A program made the translations under genes and the position numbers. 64,000 nt of DNA from positions 248,001 through 312,000 of the forward strand of contig NZ_NJIX01000006.1 of assembly GCF_002209485.1 (NCBI RefSeq), given 5' to 3'. This DNA comes from Achromobacter sp. HZ34. Its GTDB lineage: Bacteria; Pseudomonadota; Gammaproteobacteria; Burkholderiales; Burkholderiaceae_B. Positions 24,001-26,350 of the stretch are shown here, in pieces (position 1 is the stretch's first letter; each line of letters begins with the position of its first letter). A model generated the notes under the pieces. It was not told the origin of the DNA. It ran no database searches and saw only the letters and a list, made by a program, of their open reading frames with translations.

Positions 24001-26350
24001 GCCGCGCGCCTCGGGCGTTCCCACGCCCACGGCCACCAACGACCGCATCCGCGTGTTCGATGACGGCACCAGCACCGGCCAGACCGGCATGCAAAGCCAG
24101 GTGCGCAGCACCGACGGCCTGGGCCAGGTCTACAACGATCCGCAGGCAGCCAACTTCGGCTGGCTGACCGGCCTGGGCATGACCACCGGCGTCGATTCCA
24201 ACGCCGCCGCCATCATCCAGACCGGCCATGCGGGCACCACCCACGTCTACGACAGCGGCGTGGTCTTCCATGGCGTCGAGTCGGTCAACACCATGCTGGG
24301 CACCGGCAACGATGTCTACACGGTCAAGCACGCGACCGTCGGCACCGTCACCCTGGTGCAGGGCGGCGGGGGCGACAACCTGCTGATCGCCCAGGGCGAC
24401 ACCGTGGGCGGCAATACCCGCCCCGTGCTGTTGTTCGGTTCGACCAGCCAGGACGATGCCTACTACACCGCCAGCGCCGGCCAGCGCGTGGCCGGCCAGG
24501 CATTGGCCTTCGGTAACACGGGAAATGGGGTTGGCAACAACACCCTCGACGCCAGCGCCACCAGCCAGGGCGTGATCCTGTATGGCGGTGCCGGCAACGA
24601 CACCCTCATCGGCGGCACGGGCAATGACCTGATCGCCGGTGGCGGCGGCAGCAACGTCATCCACGCCGGGCAGGGCAACAACATCGTGTTCGGCAATGCC
24701 GGCATGAACGTCAGCCTGACCGCGCCGATGGACATGGGCGTGGCCGCGCCGGGCGTCGACCAGCAGTCGCTGTACTCGCTCAGCCTGGTGCTGACGCCCG
24801 CGCTGGCGGCGCAAGCCGCGGCAGGCGCGGCGGCCGACCGCCTGGCTGTGGGCAACAACACCATCGACGCGCAGGACGGCAACAACATCATCTTCGCCAA
24901 CTACGGCAGCATCACCACGGCGGCGCCGGTCAACTGGCTGCGCGACCGTGGCGACTTCATCGACGGCGCGGCGCCTGGCGGCACCGTGCGCCACCTGTCC
25001 GGCGCGGGCCTGCTGGCCTTGGGCACGATAGACCTGCCGTCGGCGGGCGGGGTCAACACTATTACCGTGGGCGGCGGCCGCAACGTCCTGTTCGGCGGCA
25101 TGGGCGATGACGTCATCCGCGCCAATGGCGCGGGCTACAACCTGATCGCCGGCGATGGCGTGCTGGCCTCTTACTTCACCAACGGCCACATCGCCACCTT
25201 CGCGTCCATCTCGTCGGCGACCGGCGGCAACGACAAGTTGTACAACAACGGCACGGGCGTGATGATAGGCGGCGCGGGCGCCGACTACATCGAGAGCGGC
25301 GCCGGCAATAACATCATGCTGGGCGACAACGGCATGGTGCAGTTCATCGACGACAAGCCGCGCCTGGTCGCCACCACCGATATCGCCTACGGCGACGGCG
25401 ACACGCTGTGGGCCGGCCCGGGCTCCAACATCATGCTTGGCGGTAAGGGCGACGACCTGTTCAAGGGCAGCCTGAGCAAGGACGTGATGGTGGGCGACTA
25501 TGCCGCCATCACCCTGGACGAGAACGGCGTCGCCACCAACCTGACCCGCTTCGGCCCCGGCGGCAACCGGCCGGACCTGATCACGCGGGTGCTGGAAGAC
25601 CTCTACACCTGGCACTGGAACATGGAGTCGCCGGCGATTCCGCGCATGGCCAGCCCGACGTCCAACGGCAACGGTTGGGCCGAGCGCAATGCCTTCGCCA
25701 TGCTGGGCAGTTCCAGCGATCCCCAGGAAGCCCGCATCAGCCTGGCGCCGCGCCAGCCGGACATCGTCATCGGCAGGCACGACGAGGACATCGCCGACGG
25801 CGGTGGCCAGGTCGAAGGCCAAGTCTCCGTCCCGGGCAACACGTCCTGGGCAGGCGGGGGCGGCCAGGCTACCGACAGCGCCATCGCAGGCAACGGCAAC
25901 GGCAGGAGCGACGCCGCCGATGGCGGACGCAAGCGTCCCGCGGCAGGGGAAAATCGCGGCAAAACCACAGTACCTGTAACGCCGGCTGACACGGTGCCGG
26001 AAGATGCCGACAATACGGCCCTGCCGCATGCCGGGCTCGATACCGATCGCGGCGCGCAGGGTCCGCAAGGCCAGGCGCGGTCCAGCGCGACGCCTCACGC
26101 AGGCGCCGGCGCCACGGCAGAGCAGGGCGGCCAGCACGACCACGCAGCCCTGGCCGCGGGCGTGGCGTTGCTGGGCTTGTCCTGCGTGCTGGGCACGACG
26201 GGCGGCAAGGGCGGCACGGTGGTCTTCAATTCCAGGACCCATACCTGGGATACGAAGGGCAAGCGCAAGCGCGGACCGACGGTCGGTGCCGCGCAATCGG
26301 ATGAAACGCAGACTGAGCAGGTCGTGGAGGAAGTGAGCGCGGATGAATGA
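2..26350 (+). CDS. Giant repetitive surface/adhesin-like protein, 5' end outside window
   Basis: A single uninterrupted frame runs from the left edge (open from base 2; the first in-window GTG at 59 is not a credible start) to TGA at 26348, giving more than 8,780 residues. Order seen: two Gly/Thr/Ser-rich linkers, a long block of Ala/Val/Gly-rich beta-strand repeats (about 0.8-9.4 kb), a mixed beta-rich middle with modules ending in YYV followed by an L/A-rich strand, a tandem array of about 90-residue repeats (20.2-21.7 kb), RTX-like GGxGND units (24.5-25.5 kb), then a disordered acidic/Gly tail, one hydrophobic stretch and a basic C-end. I found only one Cys (codon 26183). Composition and repeats fit secreted beta-helical adhesins. 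The exporter is not obvious; the four genes downstream are the likely partners. Function as a surface or biofilm protein is inference. Confidence 0.85.
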   Translation: MGDGATIYSGALNVTADNEVIAVDAGTSGGKAKETAVNGVLLIDVISSTTIAQVGRGATVLATGAATISAVDASYLGTLAGAVAASEAMGVGMSIGINVLNRDTQAVIGDLLGSSASAAPAGSFGADTLDLNSQNKGFVGSFSIAGSQVSTASTGATAGADAGGTGGSGGTGGSGGTGGSGDSGGSTDSSNVLDTVVPSSKGSTLPGAGTATSASDPDELLSLSEILQELSGKTSELTQDSDSGAASGGTGGTGGTGGTGGTGGTSTSVSPTKESAGLAISGSVAVNVSNDTAKSYINAAGLTITIGKTATIEAHNDAVTLALTGSAAFANTDSSKGNLGIAGAFSMNMLGGQALAEVAAAAQLLVGTDLSISAKRSGVTVTIAAGLAGAKGQKGVAVAGSVAVADVSYANIARLGGDKVSARNISVTAGDSTVLATVAGSAASSQGKAAVGAALALNLSSATVEAGVANAPDVSYNGNLTVDATSSQTVVGFAGAFGMAKDGSAGAGTISVNIVANQINSYLLNSTVKYVAKTGVTGSHDVTVGAHDKTTLVAVTGAVGVGKKISAGIAISYSEIGNAIMAGIQGSTVDTGKAGAVNINASDDATLGGGALGVGIGLGESTFAGAGSIQVNIVDTAMAAYVLPLYDGAGAVSKRSSITASALNMDASDDTTLVAVTGGVAGTLDGSAAVGASVSYNETSSHVAAIVESSDVDVAGAVDLHAHSAPLLVSISAAGALAEKFALAGAVNVNVMKGAVDAHISNSTVKAGQSASFSNSADAVRINASNAAAMYAITVGVGIATEDGAVGLALAVNQMGGNDPFDRDLLSVNNGQLADSGATVQTVGVNDNGTAATNPSITAYVYKSDVHATKGNVNVFAGLVDPLAAGGNAQLSDGAQLAVGASDIHVDQGGSTLTFTGTAAAIINGTQDNTGSAGLPAGTAGGSSSDEFAGWSTGDGIYVNAGATNITLADGSKLRADRIYYIIRVAAPDGSASIRLADTQENAMRGLALQFASVTSLSGIQFAHVRMQEATSVNLQPYHGVDATVTVDTANNRIQLGSAFAGLQEGAAIVYSGSLKDGKLEDVVANRIVKSGADALQVGVAYYVVNLSADQTSFQLRDAAGNLVNLGGATVGTSLQRFSVQNSAGALVNADGSITLPKAHGLDTGDKVVVNLGTNGVVQGVADNHVYVVEKVDANTLILKNVDGSAVTLSTLPYLSVFDSATRTYTYYLKDSNGQKALDAQGNPITVNPDAMLSFTRIDLAHAQSSTQTTTDSNGAQTTTVSQGTATSATVVAGSAKNQVANENTFSFAANPGLATGDIVVYHGNGSTVAGLVDGQRYYVIDTTAAGATTYSYQLANSLDDAKDGIAIHLGAVTGTGGIKLQKTVSSVSSVDGLLAVDIADLTKGYSLTNNMLAITVAGAGGKSFGGAGAIAVNLSRANVTAYIDNTGAAAGTSVLADDGSVAVSAQDNSQIVSAAGALGVALDQTKSLALGAAVSVADMRNTVEASIKNATVTASSVQVLATESASIYNIAVGLAGGAGVAISGSVAVSQLQNTVSARITGATVTATDGDIRIAALDTANLDTLAGNVAVSVGGRGAGGMAFAVNMVFDTIYAGAIGSTLTSAGNLYVLADFAKPDNLPPGMNAQIAAMAVSGAVAAGATGANVGFGGSASLNWIATGISAEIGNTSSTQAVKADGDIVVQANDTSVINSLAGAVAFGLGSQGVGVAVGASLSYNYLGGAPLGTSRTHSVSASIHDTEGLVQGNHVQVASLFSGKVNNVTVAGSLAVGTVAVSVGGAVSVNRIGGKNEASIRNARLVKALATDNTPGIVVKADDHGYIMAVAGGLGVAVSPGNGAAIAAGVSATQNDVGNETHAYIDGSSTSDATKRTTLNTANGVSVSANNESRIVSVSIGVAAAVAAGQGFAGSAAGAGSGNNISGSVEAYVNNVDTPADDTATSTIDERNKGAVNVTASNDAEIVTVAGALSVAVSAGAVGMGASIGVSVAMANITTSVSAHVDNSKLRVTGTGATITVSAVDHSNITTVAVGGAVAVQAGDAGVALAVGVSAAVNKVFNTVAAGVSGSTLETAGQAVTVEAVQQAAITTVVLGASVAVSAGGAVNAAIGGGGALARNVISGHVTATVTGSVINTVSGTTKGAVEVSALGLSQIDAVVLGMSAAVSVSQYGSVAAAIGVSVAQNVIGYDVDGGGSVVTLGADRPVNAIQALVDTTTMTAGAVAVTARNYTLNSNGDIDQQQSIHSVVVAGAVAVSVAYAPPIVDGLSVGLAGAGAGAQAVNKIQTSISARITDASQAHGWQASSVDVAAGDHADVNSTIAAVAISVAVSLGVAASLSVAASLAQNAVANTVTAGVDGVSFVSTPSITVEATSEASIKTVSVAVSVGAAIGLGGAAIAGGGANANNTIGSSASALVANSKVQGSGSDALTVKASMTGSIDATVVVASLALTAGGASLAIGASTSENDITATAGASAGISNTKADNLGAISVDATTSQTLKSIVVAGAVGVAYNGYALAAAGSSTSNTTRATTKAYVEGLSGISTGRVADSLSVKATNTSVLTATAAGASLAGTTGSVAIAVGVSLADNEALGSVDAHISGSTLNATTGAQMAKVIVSAVDTTTLTGKSVGASLGFAMSGGSLAVGAATLKNVAGNSVSATVADSSISVSDTISVTATETSKLDGVAIAASVAAGFTGVSVSGSGASTENTVADAVTAGVKGSTLNAGTGLTVDATNTSTISTVTGAASVAATGAGLAASIGVSLAHNTFGSNGTTTNSAKAYIDSSTVTVNKGDVDVTATSTETLTSVNFAGSVAIAAAGGLTAAGAGAQTTNRFATQTTAYIGNKSNVVAGVAGQMGSVLVDADDSSTILKSGTYGVAVSASLPIPGNSINLALAVTLVDNRTDNIVHAYIGTAAATATNDYNVGAYNGVAVLAHEKTTFGGMDAVTASVAVGGGLSAAGAGVTVTTTTNSQVTSEVTGAGKVGALDGVQIHANTEVQSSIDLTQVSVAVGTVGAAIGVGIAKNTATDTNTARVSGATVAAPVVDLVANTQIDFSNTKTAGVAAATGLSVNVNQAVVDIATTTLAEAVAGATLQGPTTTNIDGSVTPGVVNVQALGTYYGQAAAKSITLGVVNVGVMRAETTLEGSLKARVDSATVQADLVNINTSTKTDHNGTAGLTVDSRSLEVGVGTVQVDTAALTTRLDSGVTVTSGARITGTMINIGADQDLYTDAIMDAGTIAGVSGRKGTVSVDIGGTSAVTIDGGAYVSGNKLDIRTYNKVRGTSALSSFSVSLANVDASSQTVNIRPQSVINIAGSRGANSTIDSSGMTVLLATGNYDTPATLNLVATNDLIYTSSNKIKGVSGLSATISTNKLSTDGTLAKVGMSGAFVKNTFGDVTVGTITLGVTTTMSDMLVVAVASVNKSASNNNLTVNNSVAVDNTSIEGDSIILLAGSGAATDAAPTGYLLANDNVSITLVGIGTVPLVDSGAKSKQINTIVIDGVSAGGSLLKAQRNVRLEANPATLDQAHVNGTVQVIGLNLNPSMSLSTGVVDTSGNTVSTSSATQIIAGTNNASNLFVIPAGLLATIAGLTLPTQGSPTVSFNANSAIVKAILEALLGAGKTSTDGASGTVNIDVKYELTAFQASDVLVNVTTGMIIQNGGSYYYYNQADSANLNLATENYGNTSRWVRLGSPTDEQKAEALGSNFGTTAMSNIGGAYYVLKTVDIDRPTLLYANQSNIISEQIRTLTKMKTEHISDAQAVARYEANIAALQQQLQSVQMTQVVNGQLVYLDSFSTFYLNVPNLYAAGGSVYVNATNTDHALDGNIQARSNTQINIVNDSPMLMNVNDAVVLDGTIIRPGTDGQLKVFKSGFVYVNDQSVRGTAGADTAEITISQFKSGWAADPYGGALDSDMTALLMNAPVDLSLLGAVVNPLGHVGVSNSLGSINVTGSIDAESLDIAAKGNFSLMSDGWFNTGTDPTVLNNSWTDVINSLKSGAKSTGVSDQLTNALLSWNSTTLSSFSTYLNQNTQARDSRIFALGAINISALTLNIDGKIQSGITDAYLRIDSSFKGDQTKQLQDANGYAITGVAYSADGSVTRYGGITGYFDYATQSIVLDPVRLAGGSITLTGQIVSVGNGNLIVANGYPSVHIDNQSTYALIVHDIDVSTYRKGRIQIIDTARGQKDLYELNGTDQVVHTVWNAFVQVTNAGTGPDYVWMYKDSNGAQSTAGHQVDSKTLTAGGTVSFSYAPQAGQVMVWVMGWSSGETTTTTYTTKNLNLIGDGVDPLGWLTSSNTTKTGPVTVMETPRPVLVSTVVAYANSSSVPDVLAGQLNAAGELSNALVPSVVEGSGTQTLVEQAGGTIVGPDGKTYVLQSSGGTSIDPTVFTVAYRKFNTGVVVNNDGPHTSGGGWLRYKTTTLTQVVQKKQQELFTFYVPASQPITVTFQGSSTADNAIYIRSNSSISVVGNLIVGNGKSVYLEANSVAGAASITMAANAGIMARGTDGTMPTAANANLNVSAVANGGAISLNVMGSHGATSAQARNDITLNTFSDGGLSSWLYLKNVASSAGNVYVTAVNGIFNYTASTTTVAVAGNRVELNAGFGAIGTSTQALNINARQGFAAQAGLAGGPAGLDKSIYVSQVTAGSDLTLVKPTSWSNPQASVYSAQGGVTLTLNGGSLLDGELADTRTATEKAYPEVTAQIVSGLESQSALYDSYWAGVRSLQMATVTLNGSGTYLTTQSDSGQYLSVQMTADQYGASIRASVEGHQLVRLAYNDSLDGGKRKEVLGYLTVASGAADGFYRFSFSLYNPATGTAATVADLGSIGYTLGSQGVLYGPVYSLAQGGDASSTSLPVSFTVPSGTLTVKKGSDTLQLTFNDSTLQMLAGGSLFNTNAYQDILSHLREFGYVVVDGQKLAIDSISPVAGPSGWLGQANFSTILITLKSPYVGQFDNLDSSGHQSLNVVLEKADGSQLALGSTTATVDTVKPSVPNGSGSNVGIVLGLGELNISQSVIDAIDTYNGAHSDTIDTGAGSFYAKLKDITATGAAVIERTSVSNNLMLAGDTLGWSIGSFASVSAYNQWLNNTANSIVGTKLTFVIDGVSYTRTITAVSLVNADGSAFASMSNRTGAYLKVTVDGSAIALKNYYVRSNAGVLSDATLPSQIKYGLTGLAAGTSASDKITYTFRNGFTATALKQGVQTQDAPSYYWGWSFGSVLPFATYHETGADYTDYVSLGNSISWDLSSSTLSADAKLQMMNQLKALLTSGANISLTGLDLYLTNSGGNLVGHDLGVYDNGKLSIVTLTDSQGHALTASSPDSAWLSGTLTFSGSVYAQEQALKDMNVYQETNIYDSAAGAAYTPSIGGMTVNAGIRLQDQGFVQQSLAQSGNVALRIDGSDALSQGQRVELSFSNSAQVLVYYIKSVSGRVVTLAATANGAFDGNAASTLSVDQLFQAAGTSLGAVTVKLLDAAASGASVQNTGVITLTTLNIVPVTDAAGNVTSYRNLQNYDRVYLNDVTAASGKFVSLQNNVAYYVLVDSGTNNIRLFATREDAMLYKQIQELNKTTDGQALVKTLFTDQGLTPAMVAGFAATDLAGRFTVSTHLFTSSAATNVAALSPDLQALDQLLKNQAYDPNYLPPVLSATAAGNVVKSVRNQPVYDYVVAQETTATTEYQNYWSQRVDVANGSVTSTLASVGQSSFKLSNMNIVDDGTGTGTMRALRTGDQILFNYSTGGIQANTAYYAIVGSDGTIRLAATLADAMLYQTGSDQNGDLLALYPEMGTAVTVTFDASSLNGTGVTAYSRVYTAKADAPAQTDAEKARYGTSYVASYFAYIYGGELSDIANNLLYPVSAAINETVFGVQADSTGATSGDRFLNIKAGKDIVLRTSGQGTIGASLGDYTLKLPDLSQILSDADRANAFNYLPEADQAVLSRANAVNLAGVYHTLYEYVGPSGSVSLDRTTIDFSDTSLWHQVQPVFSSDAGLLNGQTLAAGTMVQFLFSDDFNLYKTTRSVFVYNSKLVENGTLAEKTAQLASVEAARARGEQVVDIGSGFRDAVFTKVDVPYVSHDGDSSQALDTGMLVGDIRDPRYLTLRLTRSLAVDADHGVVSAYSDTTIGLDSPNGSIRLGDIHAAGYISIDASGTGASIIGTAAGTIESSGQVSLVAKGDITGGTLDGSGVYQADGNKNLQLNLKAGHSLYVETGGIARVEQQGSVDLNVVLATMAGTQESASLFKAGANLLVGQISAAGNLTLEAGQAILNNTPDGQLQYANVVLSDLDQVDLDALGYTRQIVLRAGTTVGTLGTDLTQDGTPLLIRVSPLDTLATVSAYGSGGVNLYSFNSLRLGTVDTTGTGGAAGDVRIYAVDSILNGSASGAAALVARNAYLKTLNGTIGIAGEALLTDLSGWLKASAQEAIYLSQVGAHDLALAQVESRDRAEVHLSSATSIVNDKTAQAGLSVDRDAPVVVGGSLYFTAGGSVGGYSQAQVPGIAVNDALVVAAVGSGATINVDAVGDAALVQVASAKDAAGVTQALVLNVGTVQADNAWLVARHDAAASGTTGDIVMSAASVVGAMGTLSLLAGNNINQVAGSVVQAGQQMYLRSDRDDRSGAAGYGKASTIAISGRLLAPELFIDGSSGGVNMITFSDTAEIAGSVDGVGGLVQGTAVTVTGGSAVDNITVAALTLDTVTFTVATLAGDDVIDFHSTMSTGSIVIDAGEGTNSVSVADMALGGDASITSGSGNDSITLLRVGQTGALTIDAGNGNNTVSLDTVTVDLTADITTGSGDDLIDLVNSTVTVTLTIASGDAATADTVNLTDITLGADASITSGSGDDSVTLLRVGQAGALTIDAGNGDNTVSLDTVTVDLTADITTGSGDDLIDLVNSTVTGTLTIASGDAATADTVNLTDITLSADASITSGSGNDSISLLRVAQAGALTIDAGNGDNTVSLDTVTVDLTADMTTGSGDDSITLTSSTVTGALTIDSGDAATADTVNLTDITLGADASVTSGSGNDSITLLRVAQAGALAIDAGNGDNAVSLDTVTVDLTADITSGSGDDLITLVDSTITGVLTIDSGDANTADTVKLTNITLGADTSITSGTGDDFITLHHVTSAGALVIAANEGNNTITLDDVSMALATNITTGAGDDQILIDSSILTGAVTITSGDAITGDTITLTDVALGAAATITSGDGDDFITLERVTAAGVLSIAAHEGNNTIVMDTVEIALSDLTVGGDTNLTTGGGNDSITLRHVTNTGSMTINAGDGDNTIRLGFVSVGLYTDLITGNGNDAVSATDTDIGGALTVRTGDAPVRDSVTLTRVSVGATSAVTTGNGADLVTVTDTEMQGRLTMDTGAGNDTIRIERIILRAGADVSAGTDDDYIYLSARTLAGHITLHGNAGNDLIILDQLPSLTSQQAIAGKPDTIDVDGGTGNDRVIVNLNSVLTAINVNVRDTDDHGAENLADVNTLTINGNAQDQTFLLRENFVALLTPQGTAGAYDPAIQRINYDRTMTGGLRLNAVDGGNRFYLDDSSTTVVIDAGLGSDPAKHNEFQIGQLYGQAPQFPNVATGDTVDTVLTTQGYLSRGNSFATTIYGAADNANIFRVYSNAAPLALYGGNADDQFMVYAFKQAATNASGGRDYVLNGPVAIDGGGGVNTFTALGSEDEDDFAITQEAIRGAGLNTSYQNIQRVNLDAREGNDHIYVLSTRSNAITTLIGGRDSDTFDLAGDVAPNTIVTGRSASRDTRDGQSPVAITTQAGQLNSDGSNALSVSVSLAGSILPRPASGQAYVSLSSAMLSSALYGSLTQGTGLAANSTLAQALDSLDGRGLLLSTDGGLTWHQSVVLTFDANGTGANAWTATQQVLVKVENGTGVGLSAADLSGMDLHLAASLFTTLPGLRDVALAPIVVTVAQPNYAGPANNVDKVRNPRQTDQPAIVVDPATGISYANFANQPHDVSAIQGGLLVEGDVLDTPDYDGTLHQAIHLPSESDGPLAPRASGVPTPTATNDRIRVFDDGTSTGQTGMQSQVRSTDGLGQVYNDPQAANFGWLTGLGMTTGVDSNAAAIIQTGHAGTTHVYDSGVVFHGVESVNTMLGTGNDVYTVKHATVGTVTLVQGGGGDNLLIAQGDTVGGNTRPVLLFGSTSQDDAYYTASAGQRVAGQALAFGNTGNGVGNNTLDASATSQGVILYGGAGNDTLIGGTGNDLIAGGGGSNVIHAGQGNNIVFGNAGMNVSLTAPMDMGVAAPGVDQQSLYSLSLVLTPALAAQAAAGAAADRLAVGNNTIDAQDGNNIIFANYGSITTAAPVNWLRDRGDFIDGAAPGGTVRHLSGAGLLALGTIDLPSAGGVNTITVGGGRNVLFGGMGDDVIRANGAGYNLIAGDGVLASYFTNGHIATFASISSATGGNDKLYNNGTGVMIGGAGADYIESGAGNNIMLGDNGMVQFIDDKPRLVATTDIAYGDGDTLWAGPGSNIMLGGKGDDLFKGSLSKDVMVGDYAAITLDENGVATNLTRFGPGGNRPDLITRVLEDLYTWHWNMESPAIPRMASPTSNGNGWAERNAFAMLGSSSDPQEARISLAPRQPDIVIGRHDEDIADGGGQVEGQVSVPGNTSWAGGGGQATDSAIAGNGNGRSDAADGGRKRPAAGENRGKTTVPVTPADTVPEDADNTALPHAGLDTDRGAQGPQGQARSSATPHAGAGATAEQGGQHDHAALAAGVALLGLSCVLGTTGGKGGTVVFNSRTHTWDTKGKRKRGPTVGAAQSDETQTEQVVEEVSADE
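488..558 (+). repeat. Gly/Ser/Thr-rich in-frame linker repeat
   Basis: Imperfect 9-bp units coding GGT/GGS triplets inside the giant gene. They give a flexible linker between beta-rich blocks. The short tandem units could change copy number in frame by slippage. Confidence 0.7.
742..796 (+). repeat. Nonameric (GGCGGTACG-type) tandem repeat coding GGT units
   Basis: About six in-frame 9-bp units coding Gly-Gly-Thr; the three at 761-787 are identical. It lies just before the start of the beta-strand repeat block, so it is a probable flexible hinge. Copy number may vary between isolates. Confidence 0.75.
820..9350 (+). repeat. Protein-level beta-strand repeat block of the giant protein
   Basis: Dozens of degenerate units of roughly 65-90 residues follow the pattern SVAVN..N...A.I..S.V......V.V.A.d...i..vag.vA. 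Alternating small and hydrophobic residues with Asn ladders predict a parallel beta-helix or solenoid, as in filamentous-haemagglutinin-like and large leukotoxin-like adhesins. Repeats are diverged at DNA level, so this block is old compared with the 270-bp array downstream. Boundaries are approximate. Confidence 0.65.
20220..21720 (+). repeat. Tandem 270-bp (90-residue) repeats, about 5.5 copies
   Basis: The AGC-ATC-ACC-AGC phrase recurs at about 20231, 20501, 20771, 21041, 21311 and (diverged) 21581, exactly 270 bp apart. The first four copies are nearly identical at DNA level; later copies diverge. Each unit holds three GSG(N/D)D(S/L)I-type turns separated by beta strands (ITLLRV, LTIDAGNG, TVSLDTVTV, LIDLVNSTV). 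The spacing and Asp/Asn-rich turns resemble a calcium-binding or beta-roll solenoid. High identity indicates recent expansion. Confidence 0.85.
24540..25510 (+). other. RTX-like Gly/Asp-rich segment within the giant protein
   Basis: Clusters of GGAGNDTLIGGTGND, FGGMGDDVI, GGAGADYIESGAGNN and GGKGDDLFKG resemble the GGxGxDxUx nonapeptides of RTX (haemolysin-type Ca2+-binding) proteins. In RTX proteins such repeats sit near the C-end of type I-secreted substrates. Here about 280 further residues follow and no HlyB-type ABC transporter is nearby. Confidence 0.7.
26144..26274 (+). other. C-terminal hydrophobic segment and basic tail of the giant protein
   Basis: A hydrophobic run of about 17 residues (AALAAGVALLGLSCVLG; 26144-26194) is followed by a Gly-rich stretch and a basic cluster KGKRKRG (to about 26274), then an acidic end. 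It contains the only Cys I could find in the protein. The order hydrophobic-then-basic is like a C-terminal sorting or anchoring tail. No LPXTG or PEP motif precedes it, and GLSC is not a standard lipobox. Confidence 0.5.

Noticed and set aside
24540-25510. RTX segment as proof of type I secretion
   Set aside because: No HlyB or TolC genes are adjacent, and the C-end has a hydrophobic/basic tail unlike a type I signal, so the route is left open.
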